Positions 23,648 through 35,520 of a DNA stretch of 64,000 nt are shown here, in pieces (position 1 is the first letter of the stretch; each line of letters starts with the position of its first letter). The stretch is from positions 1 through 64,000 of the forward strand of contig JAHQIW010005891.1 in NCBI GenBank assembly GCA_019055375.1. The letters run 5' to 3'. The DNA comes from Parelaphostrongylus tenuis (lineage: Eukaryota > Nematoda > Chromadorea > Rhabditida > Metastrongylidae). The notes under the pieces are model-generated. The model was not told where the DNA came from, ran no database searches, and worked only from the letters and a program-made list of their open reading frames with translations. Both the position numbers and the translations under genes were made by a program.

Positions 23648-23815
23648 ATGAACACTCTCTCAATTATTTCACTCATCATCGCCCTGAAATCGGTATACTG
23701 TGTTTTCTGCGCCTCAGTGAATGGAAAAAGATCTAGTTCTTCAGATATGATGTCCTTGTTGTGTGGAATTGAAGCGCTCTCAGACAGTGACGCGCAGGCG
23801 TTCTGGCGCTTTTAA
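23648..23815 (+). CDS. Candidate small secreted peptide precursor
   Basis: From ATG at 23648 the 55-residue frame begins with a typical signal peptide (MNTLSIISLIIALKSVYC). It is followed by VFCASVN, a GKR site that could serve for amidation and dibasic cleavage, a serine run, one further cysteine, and the end DAQAFWRF. Precursors of this size and layout are common for nematode neuropeptides. However, the terminal RF lacks the glycine needed for amidation, no repeat of a peptide unit is seen, and I recognise no family. An in-frame upstream ATG at 23633 would spoil the signal peptide. It may be chance. Confidence 0.3.
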   Translation: MNTLSIISLIIALKSVYCVFCASVNGKRSSSSDMMSLLCGIEALSDSDAQAFWRF

Positions 23816-23944
23816 AGGTAGTTCGTATGTTGATAATTAAAGTTTGTTCATCGTTTTATTTGATACTTATTTCTTAATGGGAGGGTACTACTAAAAAACA
23901 ACCATAACGATTTCGAGATACGTGGAATGTTGGGAATTTCTGCT

Positions 23945-24015
23945 GGGCTTAAAACTCGCAACTACTCTCACCTTGCTCTAAGCTCACGTGCTATCCACTG
24001 CACCATGGAAGAAGA
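23945..24015 (-). repeat. tRNA-like sequence (SINE head or tRNA relic)
   Basis: Minus strand: CATGGTGCAGTGGATAGC resembles an A box, and about 45 bases later GAGTTTTAAGCCC resembles a decayed B box. No clean cloverleaf can be drawn. Confidence 0.4.
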
Positions 24016-24119
24016 AGAAGTTTTGCTCGCTCAGTTACGCCCTTCATTGTGTCGATGCTGAACAATGGAATTGATTGGTGTAATAAACAGCACATAAGTG
24101 CTCGAAAAGGGTGATCATC

Positions 24120-24178
24120 AATGAACCCATAAGAGGTGCCAAGTTTATTTCATGACTTAGCATCCTTATGGGTTCATT
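24120..24178. repeat. Short inverted repeat
   Basis: AATGAACCCATAAG at 24120-24133 is repeated exactly in inverse at 24165-24178 with a 31-base spacer. Confidence 0.7.
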
Positions 24179-25085
24179 AAAGCTATCGTTCAAGGATTTC
24201 TTTTGGAAGAAAGATTGCCGTTTAGTATTCAAGCGGATCATATGGTAATTGTATCTCTTCTTATGCCCACGCAAAGGAACAACTCCTGCCATTCTTAACT
24301 TGAATGACGACTCCTGGTTTAGCGCGGTCAATTCGGTGAAGGACTACAAATTTCACTTTTTCGAGAACCTGCTGGTCTTCCGACAATAGACAGTAACATT
24401 ATGCTGGTGAAAAAGTAACTGCGGTTTTTACATTGCTGAATGCGTCGATTGTTATTGGAATATATGCAAAAAAGGGGTTTTTACATAAATCTAATGCACT
24501 TTTTCGCCATATGTTTTGCTGTTGATGACAAATCATATGCTGTTTCATTATATTTATTTTCGACTGTGCTAGGAATGCTGGCTGATGCAAAAATAATTGA
24601 AGTTTCACACCGCGAGTTCAAAATGACCGTAAATTAGCAGGCTCAACTGGAAACATCAGCAACACAGGCTAAAAAACTCCAACGAAAATGCACTGTAATA
24701 GTAATTTAAGATATTTCGTAAAGAAAATGTACTTATAAATTCATAAACCGCAATTACTTAGGCATCAAACTTATCGGAAACCATGAAACAGCAATCATTG
24801 GAACTGATCCCTCAAGACACACCGATTGTTGCAAAAAACTCAACGCCGATCAAAAATTCCCTCCACTTAAGCAAATTTTGAAGTTATCGCGGTTTTGGTA
24901 CGGTTTGAAACCGCCATTGCATTTGCAGTAACCTAATAATAGGCTGTGTAAAAATTGCATATTTTGGTACAATTTGACTGTGCATTTTCTTTCGAGTATT
25001 TTTTATAAAGTTTTTCTATATTTGTTTTCAGATAGAGGGGACAAATTCAGATGACCAGGGGACAAATTCCGAATAGCGGGTAGGA

Positions 25086-25315
25086 GAAAATGCTAGTAAA
25101 GCAGCGCGCGAGATTGATGGAGCTTGGCGTGACGATACGGTTGCTGGAGGCTGACTGTTGAAATCAGTCTGGAAGATCAGTCGCGCTCGGGCTATTCACA
25201 CAAAGTTAATCTTCAAGCTGTTCTTGAGATTGCCGGAGAGAATCTCTCAATGACATGCTGAATGATAGTCGACACACCATTCTTGCACAAGTAGCAAGCG
25301 AATTTGTTTTCAAGA
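25086..25315 (+). pseudogene. mariner-like transposase relic
   Basis: Broken frames read SSAARAIDGAWRDDTVAG-like sequence (AREIDGAWRDDTVAGG) and, after a stop, LEDQSRSGYSHKVNLQAVLE. These resemble the N-terminal helix-turn-helix region of mariner transposases, where a charged LED-RSGRP block precedes a leucine-rich helix. No DD(D/E) domain follows. Confidence 0.5.
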
Positions 25316-25319
25316 CACC

Positions 25320-26590
25320 TCCATTTCAGAGCAACTATAGGCAATTTGTATACCAGAACGTTAGTAAGAAAATGCGTAGTTGAACGATATTGAAACCAAT
25401 TAATTTTATCACATAAATTGTATTAAAAAAGCCAAACCAACACAGCACGAAGTTCTTGAAGAATTTATTATTTTGATGGATGCAAAACTTGACAAATTGA
25501 AGGCAACGTATCATTCCAGAAAACACTTTGTTCTGTTGATTTATGGATTTAGGTAGTATATGATATACTATTTACTTCAAGCTACCGCCGTTCTTCATGG
25601 AATATCAGAGTGCATTTGAAAGCGTCTTGCAGCATAATTAGGGGACCATTTCTGCCTTCCTCAAATACTGTCGATTTCGTTCCACAGGCATGACTAGCCA
25701 GAGTTACTAGACTTACAATTCTAGTCAGTTGGCAGTCAAACTACCATTTAAAAGAGTCCATTATGAAAAAATAGTTTCTGTGTATTTGATAGTGTCAGAA
25801 AAAAGTTTTCCTCGTCGGCACTTGCCACAACATTCAATTCAAAGAAGGTCGAGATTTCCTGGGGTAAAAGTCAAAAACGCTGGAGCAGAAAGCGCTGAAA
25901 CCTTCTAGATAAATTTCAAGCGTCCAAAATTGTAAAATTACATGAAGGGAGACAGTCTGAACATTAATGGTATGACACCTTAACTCAAAATAGTCTTTTA
26001 AAGATACTAAGATTCAATAATCACCCGTTTGTGACAACACATAGGTAGCCGCTTTTCTATAAGCACGGTGGATCTCATATAATAGATTAACAATTAGATT
26101 GATTTTTGCATAAGTTGTGACTAGATATGAGGTGTTCATGGACTAATTAGATATGTTACCACATAGTGGGTCCACACTCTGAGGAACGCAAAGCCGCTGG
26201 AACGTCAGCTCTCGATTTTGAAGAACACATACCTACCTCATGCGAGCATTCAAAAAGAACCGTTTGTGAGATGATAATGCAATACTCTAGCGATAGGATA
26301 CTAACCTCTGCAGCTTCCCTCAGTGAGAAGTTATTGTCGCGTGTATGATTGTGAATGTTTTGAACGCCGGCGTGGTAACGAACGCACATGTCACACGGCG
26401 TTGTCTTCCGATTAAGTGCCTAAAACTTATATCAATCGAAAAAGGCAGTGATTTGACAGTATTTCCTTCGCCTGGCTTCACGTTCCACTGTGGGTCCATT
26501 ATTGAGTCAAAATTAAAGGGCAGCCTTTTTTTCTCTAAGGTGATTTGCCAAAAACCGGTTTTAAAACAATTAGTGAACTGAATGCTGCAA
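25320..26590. other. Intergenic, nothing firmly recognised
   Basis: A minus-strand 94-codon frame (26320-26604) includes the string KTGFWQITLEKK, loosely like Ty3 reverse transcriptase, but no catalytic box follows. I do not call it. Confidence 0.35.
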
Positions 26591-28200
26591 AACTTGAATG
26601 ACATGTTATTAGAATAATTTTTGTCTCGTTGAAGAACTTTTTTTGCACCTTAATCTTACTGAGAACATTTCTTTAGTCGTCTTTTGAAAACGTGTGTTAT
26701 ACCTGTTGAACAAACGCAAAAGCTGAAGTATTAGAGAGAAGTGGAAGAGTGTACGATGCGAAAATCATTGTGTCAACTAAGTCGTCTTTTCCTATCAGTT
26801 TAAGATTTCTTATATATAATGCCTTTATCTAAAACAAACACTTCGCTCAACAGAGCCGAACTTCATTGGCAACTGCGAAATTTACTTCCAAGACTCATCG
26901 AATGTTTAGTGTAAGATCTGATTAAATCAATTTGAAAACATGAAGAAAAAGTTGGAAAAGGGACCAGTGTGGAATTGTAGTAAGCACAGCATCTTGACGG
27001 CTATCACACTTTTCTCATCCTTTGAATGTAATTTCAGAGAGCAGAAACATGACAATGAAAATAAGATTTTAAAATAACAGAGAAAAGGTCAAGCCGTGCA
27101 TTCATTGTTATTCTAAACCAGCTATGATGGTTTAATGAGAAAAAAATCACTCCTATTCGAATCGCTAGGCATCTGTTGTGCAAAACTTAGGTCTTTTTTT
27201 TTCACAGGTTTTTTAGGCACCTCTGTGAGTTGTCCACTCATACGTAGAAATCAAATAGACTTGAAAGCTATTTTTTACTTCTCAGATGGCTTGCTTTTTG
27301 CGTTGTAACAGTAAAAATAAAATTTTGTTTTACATTCAAAGATTTCTCGCCAGATAAAGTTTTCTCTATAAACAGTCAATAATCATTCGACAGCGCAACT
27401 CACAATGATTTGAAAGACGTAACTGTTTTTGGAAAAGACTCCTTGCAGCGCTGTAACAATCAAAAGAAGATTGGGTTCCGTCCTCCGAAAGGTGGAATTT
27501 CTCGACATCGGCCCCGAGTCACCACGGTTCTTGCAACATATCAATTACTGCGAAACGTAGTCTTCTTTTAGCTGCTATAGTACAATAAGGAATTGTTTTC
27601 AAAAGCAAAGTTACTAAGGTATTAGCCGAAATTTAAGTTACCGAACAAATCTTAAAAGTCTGGCGAAAAAGCCTTGTTCAGTGACAAATCCTCGAGCATG
27701 AAAGGTATTTTTATTTTCACTGCTAAAGCGCATCAAATTAAGTATACCTTAATTGAGTATAACATTGAATTTAACGAGATTTCAGCTATCAAACAACATC
27801 TGCAGCTCTCAGAAGAATCAGAAAAAAAGTTCTTGTCAAGAGGTCAAATCAGAGTGCGGGCATCGAAAGTGATCCAAATTCCTCAAAAATAAAATTCTTT
27901 CGGTTACAGCTGTACAAGTAGATCTTTCTAAAAAACCAAGTACACTTTTGAAATTTCCAAGATCTCCGGTAACTAATGATAAGAAATTGCTTACAAGAGA
28001 AAAACTTCATCCAGCGGGAAATGCTTGGACGTGGAACGAAATATTATTCGACTGTTACAGCGCAAAAAACAAGTTTTTTTTACGAAATATAATGCGTTTA
28101 AATTTGCTTGATTTTAGTTATAGAATATTTGCCAAAAAGTTTTGTACAAACAATGTGGAGATAACGCAAAAGAACTGATATACCTCCACCTCTTCTTCGT
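26590..28200. repeat. Ancient diverged repeat, block 2
   Basis: Same landmarks as block 1, for example TTGCGTTGTAACAG, AATAAAATTTTGTTTTACAT, AGATTTCTCGCC, TCATTCGACAGCGC and TATTATTCGACTGTTACAGC. Confidence 0.5.
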
Positions 28201-28687
28201 ATACCATAGCTGTGAGTGAAGAATTCGAACGAAATTAAGGATTTATTGAAGAAAGGGGAATCTGGAGTGCACTAATAATCAAAACATTTTGAGAATCATC
28301 GATGAAGTTGGATTTCATGCGATAAGCAACGCTATCAACGCTATTTTTCACGAACTATTCATTGTTTTTCAATTTTCAGCTGGTATGGTGAATTTTATGA
28401 ACTTTGTGCAAAAAAGTATATGGAAACTGGAAGAAATAAAAGATAAATCTGATTGAACTGTGGGTAGGTATAATAAGATATCACAGAATTGTTCGGTGAA
28501 GGTCTTAAATAAAGTCTTCTCGTAAATACTTAATTTTTCCCCGGTAAAGTGTGGTTTGAAAGTGGAGCATTACGCTATTTCTAGAAAAAATAACCATATG
28601 GAGGTCTGTTCTATCATATCTGGCTATTTAATGACACATAAATGCCATCTGTTGATGAAAAAATACAAATTTCATTAGAAAACTGCC

Positions 28688-28775
28688 ATGTTACCCTTAG
28701 AGCAGGCACCGGCAGCCTCTCTTCGTAACAGTCCGAGTCCGCCCGCCAGCCGAAAATGGCGCCGTCTTGCGATAT
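28688..28775 (+). repeat. GC-rich dispersed repeat, copy 1
   Basis: GAGCAGGCACCGGCAGCCTC and GCCGAAAATGGCGCCGTC are matched in inverse at 61262-61360. The function is unknown. Confidence 0.65.
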
Positions 28776-28776
28776 A

Positions 28777-28779
28777 TTA

Positions 28780-28829
<50 letters not shown>
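28777..28829. repeat. AT dinucleotide microsatellite
   Basis: A run of TA/AT dinucleotides with a few interruptions in its left third. Confidence 0.95.
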
Positions 28830-28831
<2 letters not shown>

Positions 28832-28899
28832 AAAGTTGCCCGCAGAAGGCTTGCATCGCATTTGCTTTGTCAAAGTTGGTTTGCAATTGAAACGTGGTA

Positions 28900-29500
28900 A
28901 GATATTTCAATAAGCCGCTTTTGGTGACCAAGCCTTCAATTCATCCAGGATGGACAAACTGATAAAAAACTCGTTTGAGAATATGCCAGAACAGACCGAA
29001 TTCATGGGAGAATCACTAGGATTCATTTTAGAGGCATAATGTGTATTTAGCCACACTCCAAAGGTGCACTGAAGTGAATGCTTGGCACATTTTCTGGAAT
29101 TTACCGAAAGAATAATCAATTCTATCTTCGACTTTCTTCCTATCTTTCTCCAAATTCTTCTCATTGAATCAATATAGCTTCTGCTAAATAAGAGCCACTC
29201 GTGCTCCGATACTGAGAACTACTCACTGTGCTGATTAAAACAGTTATTGACAGGAGATGGTTTAGAAATGTTCAAACTTGTATTATATGTAGTCTCATCA
29301 TTGAATAAGAGCTCTTCACATTTCTTTATCATGATCGAATGAACAATTCAGCATATCTCAGATAACACGAAAGAATACTTTCAGATTAGTGATATTGCCT
29401 TGCCCTTCCGCTAGTTCACCTTGGAACTTCAGCTTTGATTTAAGTGCATGAAACATTTGATATATATGAAAATCGAGAAAAACTTATCTTGATTAGCTGA
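28900..29500. other. Intergenic, nothing recognised
   Basis: A minus-strand frame of 85 codons (28907-29164) shows no family resemblance. Confidence 0.35.
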
Positions 29501-29529
29501 CGCGAGGTTGGAGAATTAGTCGAAGAAGT

Positions 29530-29800
29530 TCAGCTGACGTTTCGGCGACTCGCCTTCTTCAGAGCCTGGGCGTATGTAGTATTAGTCTATTTGAATGATC
29601 CAGATGGTCTTATTTATATGCTGCCTAGGTCAATTTAGAAGATCGAACGAAGAAAGGGCGCGAGATCTCGTGTAATGGTGACGCACTCGTCCTGCCGGTT
29701 CATCTCGGGATTTTGGGCGTTTATCCAAAATGCCTCAAGAGTCTTGCGCGTGGAGTTTTTGATTTCTGCGCTAGGATGACATTTGATATAGATGCCAGTT
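29530..29800 (-). mobile_element. Penelope-like element 3' end
   Basis: Minus strand 29761-29635 reads KNSTRKTLEAFWINAQNPEM, then NRQDECVTITRDLAPFL and stop, the C-terminal half of the PLE GIY-YIG endonuclease. The 3' UTR and HHR-like motif (29531-29570) follow. It is probably the same element as the reverse-transcriptase part at 30850-31607, split by the RTE fragment between them. Confidence 0.8.
29531..29570 (-). ncRNA. PLE-type hammerhead-like motif
   Basis: Minus strand: GGCT, CTGAAGA plus an extra A, stem II GGCG-AGT-CGCC, GAAA, CGTC, AGCT. A GUC cleavage triplet and a 4-bp stem I are present. Stem III is only ACGT, with no loop. The extra A leaves catalytic competence uncertain. Confidence 0.5.
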
Positions 29801-29879
29801 TATTGCTTATCCTGCTATTGCATGAGGGCGCATAGGACGAACACGGAAGCTGCTAAAATCTCAGGGCCAAACTAGGCCG

Positions 29880-30750
29880 CCAAATGGAAACAGAACTAAA
29901 TAACGATCTGCCCTATAATGCACGAACCCTTGCTCACGAATCCGCTATAGAAGACCTTTGTTCAGGCAAGAAGGATAAGGTGCGATGTCATTGGCCTGGC
30001 TTAGACAAGAAGAGCGCCATTCTTTTCACGCTGTTTATGACACCGGGGAACTGTTTCTTGGGACATGCGATAGCAGAGGTGTTGGCGGCGTTGGCGCCCT
30101 CGTCAAATCAAATTTGACTGTGAACGTCGAGTCATTCGAACAACTAGCAACCCGTATCGGATGATTGCGGTTGTAACGATGTGGATCAATGCCGACTTTG
30201 ACCATCTTCGTTGCTTGTGCTTCAACATCAAGCTATAACAAGGACGAAGTCGAAGCTTTCTATATGGACCTCGAAAAGTTTTTCAAAGAAGACCATACCT
30301 CCTTCAAGATAATGACCTTGTTGGGATTTTAGCGCGAAAATTGGACCTAGAAGAACTCCTGAGGAACGTCACATCCAAACCCACGGACGAGAATGGAAGT
30401 GCACAGGGTGGATGGCTGTCTGAGTTTATTATGACGACCCAGCCATCCGTTGTAACTCACAATTGCAAAAGCTCTCACTCTCGAAGGTGAACTGTGAGAG
30501 TCTCTCAATGGAAAGCCATAACGATGACATTTTGGTAAATCGAAGGTTTTGCCTGACCGATGTCGCTGTTATTCCTAAGTTTTACACGGGATCACAGCAT
30601 CGCCTCCTTCGCGTAACGCTCCGTTTTTCGCTTAAAGGAGAGAAAACCGCTAAATCCAAACAACGCAGAACTACCATAAACTGAGATGTATTCAATTCAT
30701 TAGCCGGCTCTTGGAAGATACCGCTGTCGATGCTGCCACTGTATCGTAGC
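29880..30750 (+). pseudogene. RTE endonuclease-domain fragment
   Basis: The frame from 29884 begins with PYNARTLAHESAIEDL, followed in other frames by CDSRGVGGVGALVKS, EVEAFYMDLEKFFKEDHTSF, RRTPEERHIQTHGREW and VNRRFCLTDVAVIPKFYTGS. It ends with the start of the linker (TIN, SLAGSW). These are the conserved blocks of an RTE apurinic-type endonuclease. Several frameshifts and stops break it, and no reverse transcriptase follows. It interrupts a minus-strand PLE. Confidence 0.85.
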
Positions 30751-30849
30751 CATTAGAAGGCTATTATTTGGCAAGTTCACGAACTCGCTTTACACTCTTT
30801 GCCTGTGCATGCACTACAGATGTTGGAACAATTTTTTTGAGCTGCTCAG

Positions 30850-31607
30850 CTTGTATGTAGTGGATTAAAGGGAAGGTATTAATTCTGCATAATTTTACTA
30901 GTTGGCTTTCGTTACCACTTTAGGCTGTACGTGCTTTTGTGTAGGTTAACTTGGACGTTCACGAATGGAAGCCAATATTTTCTGGACTATCATGGGTGAT
31001 CTTTGTGTGCTGTGATTATCAGTTTAAGAACTCACAGCATTGGTCCATCTCCTCTTGTGTATAGCAGATGGCAATGTTAATCATCTTCTATTTACAGTTG
31101 AGCAATGGGCGAAGATCGAGTATCAGGGCCTTAGTTTTAGACTCAAATGCTATAGCAAAGCTTCAGTCCAGTTAGTGTTCCGTTAGAAGCCTTCGCATTT
31201 GCGCGGATATTTTCCAAACTGTTAGAGTTTGAGCAGTTTAGGAATTTTTTCAAAAGACCCATGAAGTGCTAAATCGATAAATCATGCACGTCTATGGCTT
31301 TTCCGTGGCTTCCTGTAGCGTTCCAGATGGAATCTGTATTGGTTGCGCAGTAGAGAGCAGAGTTGATAGTCTCCAACACAGAAATTACTAACTCAAAGTA
31401 AAGTGCTGCATTTTGTACGAGTTTCCCACGCGAGACTTCATTAACATAGACACGTAGAGCACAACTCACGTTTCGATTACAACTGTTTGTAACAATATAA
31501 CGATGCGTTATAAGCAATCTGGCGATATCTGTTGAGCAAACAGGTACGAAGTTAGGCGAATAATGAATATCGCAATACGTGGTTACACCTCTGAGCACTC
31601 GACTCAC
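30850..31607 (-). pseudogene. Penelope-like reverse-transcriptase fragment
   Basis: The upstream part is open from 31607 to 31269 (112 codons, ending GKAIDVHDLSI). It continues after a stop as HFMGLLKKFLNC, then YTQEEMDQCCEFLN and NVQVNLHKSTYSLKW-like blocks in shifted frames. These parallel YGLSIEQFMVLLKECLK and CSTQEELDNYLRLLNEQS in the PLE at 40885-42600. The YIDD box itself is damaged here. Confidence 0.65.
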
Positions 31608-31609
31608 TT

Positions 31610-32560
31610 TTATTCAGACTGATGACAAAAGCTCTGCCCGATGAAGCACTGCACCATGGGGAAAATACAAGCCGCGCGCGCGGTCGACAAAGTGTGAGCA
31701 CAAAAAGTTATAGTCAAACAACCTATGAGAAGGAAATTTCAGGGCATAGAAAATTACAAAGTTGAAAAAGTAGAAGTCCTCGATGAGAATACAACAAAGA
31801 AGCTTGTACCGAATCTTTGTTTGTTGAAAGCGATATTATCGCAACAAAGAATAGCTACACTTTAAGTTCAAGCGAAATCATTTGCCATCTTAACCGATTT
31901 TTTGAGGAGATTAAGCTGAGATGAGATTGACGCACAGTAGCTACAAGTAAGAGTTATTGTAGGAAATTCACAACAATTGAGAAATGGGAACTATTCTTGG
32001 AATGATTACTATAGATTCCATCGTGGAGATACAAGGGCGTGGTCATGTCGAAAGGCTCCTTCATATAGGCGTTGTTAAGAAAGGCGTCATGTAGACCAAT
32101 AGCAAACATTCGGGTGTTTGTGAACGGTCTGAAGTGTTCAGTAATTGAGTTTGTATTAGGTTTTTGAACCACATCATGCTATCCGTCGGCACGTCTACAC
32201 AGCTGATAATGAGTCTACGGGTCGGTAGACCTAAGGCTATAAGTAGATGTCAGTTATCTGGTTGAGAAGTTGAAGATGAGACAGAGGCTGTTGGTAGCTC
32301 AAATGCAAGTTAGAAATGATTGTTGATTTCAAACCAGCCACGTTTACCACGCTGACTCAGTCCCTTTCTAATTTTCAGTATTATCTGTTTGAAATCCTTA
32401 GCCAAATTTTACATGAACCGGACAGTAGACTTGGTTCATTTCAAGTTAGGTGTTTCAAAGAGTTCATTTACTTTTAAAACTTATTTAATAACGAGAATCT
32501 ACACAGCAAAAACTTTCTCCGTGGTCTTTTCCGTCGATATAGACATATTTGCATTAGCTT
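31610..32560. other. Intergenic, nothing recognised
   Basis: Includes a short GC-rich alternating run (GCCGCGCGCGCGG) near 31670; otherwise AT-rich without features. Confidence 0.4.
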
Positions 32561-33100
32561 CGCAAAGACGTTCGAATGGTTTTCATGATGTCCACCTTTT
32601 CAACTCAGCGGTTATTCCTGCCCCAACATATGCAACAGAAAACTAGTCACTACGCAAGTAGGATGGAAAATCACTTGACATTACTGAGCGCGCAATCGAG
32701 AGGTCGATTCTAGGAGTATCCCAAATCTTGCAAATGAGAGAAAGAATCCGAAGTTCCGACCTATGTCAGTGATCGATATTAATGGTTTCGTTCTGCACTC
32801 CAGTCTATCGAATATAAAATGGGCCGGACACTTAAGTAATGCGCTTTAAGAATAACCGATGCACGAAAGCCATTACGTAGTGGATTTTTCGAGATGTCGA
32901 ACGCTTCACAAGAAAACCATCGACCCAATGGTACTGTTTATACACGACAAACCTAGGAGAAAGATGCGATGCTCGACGAATTTCCAAAGCAAGGAGGGCC
33001 CATTGGGCACTCTTGCACGCGAAATGGGAAATTGGAGGTATTGCTGATACCTGCTTGGATCGTTCGACCATCAAAGGTGCAGCAGGTGATACAGGTAGCA
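32560..33100 (+). pseudogene. RTE C-terminal relic
   Basis: The DNA follows 55430-55930: CACCTTTTCAACTCAGCGGT, TATTCCTGCC, GTCACTACGCAAGTAGGATG, AATCCGAAGTTCCGACCTA, CACTCTTGCACGCGA and the tail GCAGGTGATACAGG. Stops and frame breaks throughout. Confidence 0.8.
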
Positions 33101-33109
33101 TGGTTTATG

Positions 33110-34405
33110 TACTACGAGAGAACGGAGTCTACTAACGCTCTATAGACGGATGAATTTTTAATCACTTGTCGAAGGTTCCAAGTTACAAAGTCGTATTCTA
33201 GCAAACATGCTTAGGTGAAGCTGTTTTCAAAGTGGTTGACGGTTGTATTTGTTTTTTTATTCTTCTAAACGGGCAGCTATCGTTCGAAGGGTAGGCAGAG
33301 GTTGAGATGCACTTCGATAGAGCATGAGCACTTAGATGAATAACAAACAAGGAGTCTTTGGTCAGTTCACGTACCTGTGCTTGAAATGGCCACGTGAATT
33401 ACTGACGAGGTACTTTTCTGGGCTTTTATATGCCCGAAAAATCGATGATCAGTGCGTCATCGAACGTGGCCTCTTCACGAGCAAGGACGTGATTTGGCCA
33501 GAGACCCCTTGCTCAATCATGCGAATTCACGTTATTTTATCTGCTGCTGCAAATAAACGATCTTTTAAAGATATAAGTGCAGCTTTAGGATCAGAAAAGA
33601 CTGCGCTATCGAATGATTACTTATAGTCTGAAGAAAGAGCTTTCTCCTGCGAGTAATTTGCACGTCAGCAACGCTGAAAATTCTCTCCTGTAGCAGCGTC
33701 AAAGAAAAGGCTCTTTCGATTATCGGGGACGTGGAGATGTAGGCTGAAGTCCAAGCTTTCGAATGGCTACTTACATTTCTGTGAGAAATTCTTCTCCAGC
33801 GAATGCAATCAATTCTTCATTAGTCCCTTCATAGCCACAAATAACCTCAATTTCATGTGTAACTTTTGTTTTTGAATCCGTATATTGCGCCAGAAATCTA
33901 TTAGTTCTCATATCGTCCCCGTTCAAAGAATATCACAAGGTCATCATTGTGATTGAAAATGAGAAAGGGATAGATTGTCGGTCAGAAATGATACTGTACA
34001 TCATGTAATGCCATTTTTCAACTTTCAATATTTCACTGACTATTAGCGTACTTTCTTCAATCGAGTGTTTATCACAAACCAAGTTAAAACATTTGTATGT
34101 AGCCTGAGAATGTTTTTGCCTTCTCAATCAAGGTTTGGTTTGTCCATCCATAGCAGCATTTTAGCAGACACGCGTGTTTTGACATTTTTGTCATCGTTAA
34201 CGACATTTTCTCAGCCACTCGCTCCGTGTCTTAGGGAACCAGCGCCGAAGAATGATAAAGTGTGTCAAGGGGTTTGTAATGAACAGATATTATTTTGGAC
34301 ATACTAGCCGCAAAGAATCGACTTTAGAACCAACTGGTCAGTGTATTTTCACTTGACTGTAGTCTATCATCTTCAGCGTTCGTTGTCTATAAGCAAGTAG
34401 CCGAA
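33110..34405. other. Intergenic, nothing recognised
   Basis: A plus-strand frame of 96 codons (33336-33626) has no recognisable domain or splice context. Confidence 0.35.
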
Positions 34406-34407
34406 AA

Positions 34408-34465
34408 AGTGGCACTGCTGATGACGAGTACTCTAAAACACGTGTGTCTGTCAAAGTGTTGGTTT
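34408..34465 (+). ncRNA. Degenerate hammerhead relic (family 3 variant)
   Basis: GCACTGCTGATGA is followed by CGAGTACTC, TAAAACACGTGTGTC. CTGATGA and the ACACGTGT palindrome with its GUC-like end are present, but G12 of GAAA and a proper stem II are gone. The CGAG after the core also occurs in the relic near 365. Confidence 0.45.
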
Positions 34466-34469
34466 GAAT

Positions 34470-35515
34470 GGATCAATCAGATCTTAAAAAAGACGACTCA
34501 AAGCCACTTTTAGACTACGTATCAGCATACTTTTAGAGTATAGGGCCTCTCGGTTGAAGAGACCTCTTACATTATTTTATTTGTAATAAGCTTTTACTAC
34601 CGCTTGATCTGTCTTCAGAGCATATTTTATGACGGTGATTTTGACGCTAGACATGTGATCTGCTTGCACCCTTGAGGCATTTCTTTTAATTAAATGTCAT
34701 AAGACGATTTCCGGCCTCATGCAGTCCCTACCTCTTCAAATAACTTCAATGCGGTTACCTGCAGGTAGTTGTGGACCTCCACTAGTGAAATAGAGACCTT
34801 GTTGTCCATCTAATTGCCTCCGATGGCTATCTTTTCCAATTTTACCTATGGGATTAATCTTTCTATTAGATCATTTCCTTCGGCTCCTACCTATCACATT
34901 GAACAAAAGTCTAGCGATCTTACTGTATCTTTTGATATTGTTAGAAATATTCTTTTTCACAAATAGGAGCTGTCAATTCCTACGACCGTTTTATGCTCAC
35001 GGATGCAAAGAGGCGAAAAATGAATGTACCCAAATAAATCTTATAAGCAAAAGTTCTTAAGAATCAGAAAAATGCAAATTAGATTATGCACTGTTTCCAG
35101 AGACATATTCCTCACTGCTCGATATGCGGTCACACGGCATTTACATTCTTTCTTGCTCCACTTTCCAAAGTGTTCAGATGAGTAGATGGCAGAAGTCTTT
35201 TGACCTTGTCCACGCTTCAAAGAAGAGGAAGCCTGTAAAAACTCCAAGCAGTATTCAACTGTCGACGTGATTCTTACTAAACAAGTCTATAGAAATCCCC
35301 TCGGTATATGCTGCCTCTTTGGCAGGGATGAAAGTACTTCCATGATCCATACAATATTGTGAATTTTCAGTAGATCCCGCTGTGAAGCTTCAAACGGATA
35401 ACTATACCGCAGCTCAAACTTATTTTTCTCTTTGTTGATACAGCATGATAACAAAATTGCACGAATTAAGGCCAGCTGTTACACTTTTCAGGCTATTCAA
35501 GTAATAAGTTTGAGA
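34470..35515. other. Intergenic, nothing recognised
   Basis: No supported feature. Confidence 0.4.
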
Positions 35516-35520
35516 AAAAT

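Larger units (their letters stand above)
22400..25085. other. Intergenic with minor features only
   Basis: Apart from the small ORF at 23648, the tRNA-like sequence at 23945 and the hairpin at 24120, I see nothing. An overlapping frame of 114 codons at 23392-23736 has no recognisable domain. Confidence 0.35.

Noticed and set aside
26156..26604. Possible Ty3-type reverse transcriptase on the minus strand (KTGFWQITLEKK)
   Set aside because: No YxDD box or following domain; one short resemblance is not enough.
28777..28829. TA run as a promoter or origin
   Set aside because: A simple dinucleotide microsatellite with no associated gene.
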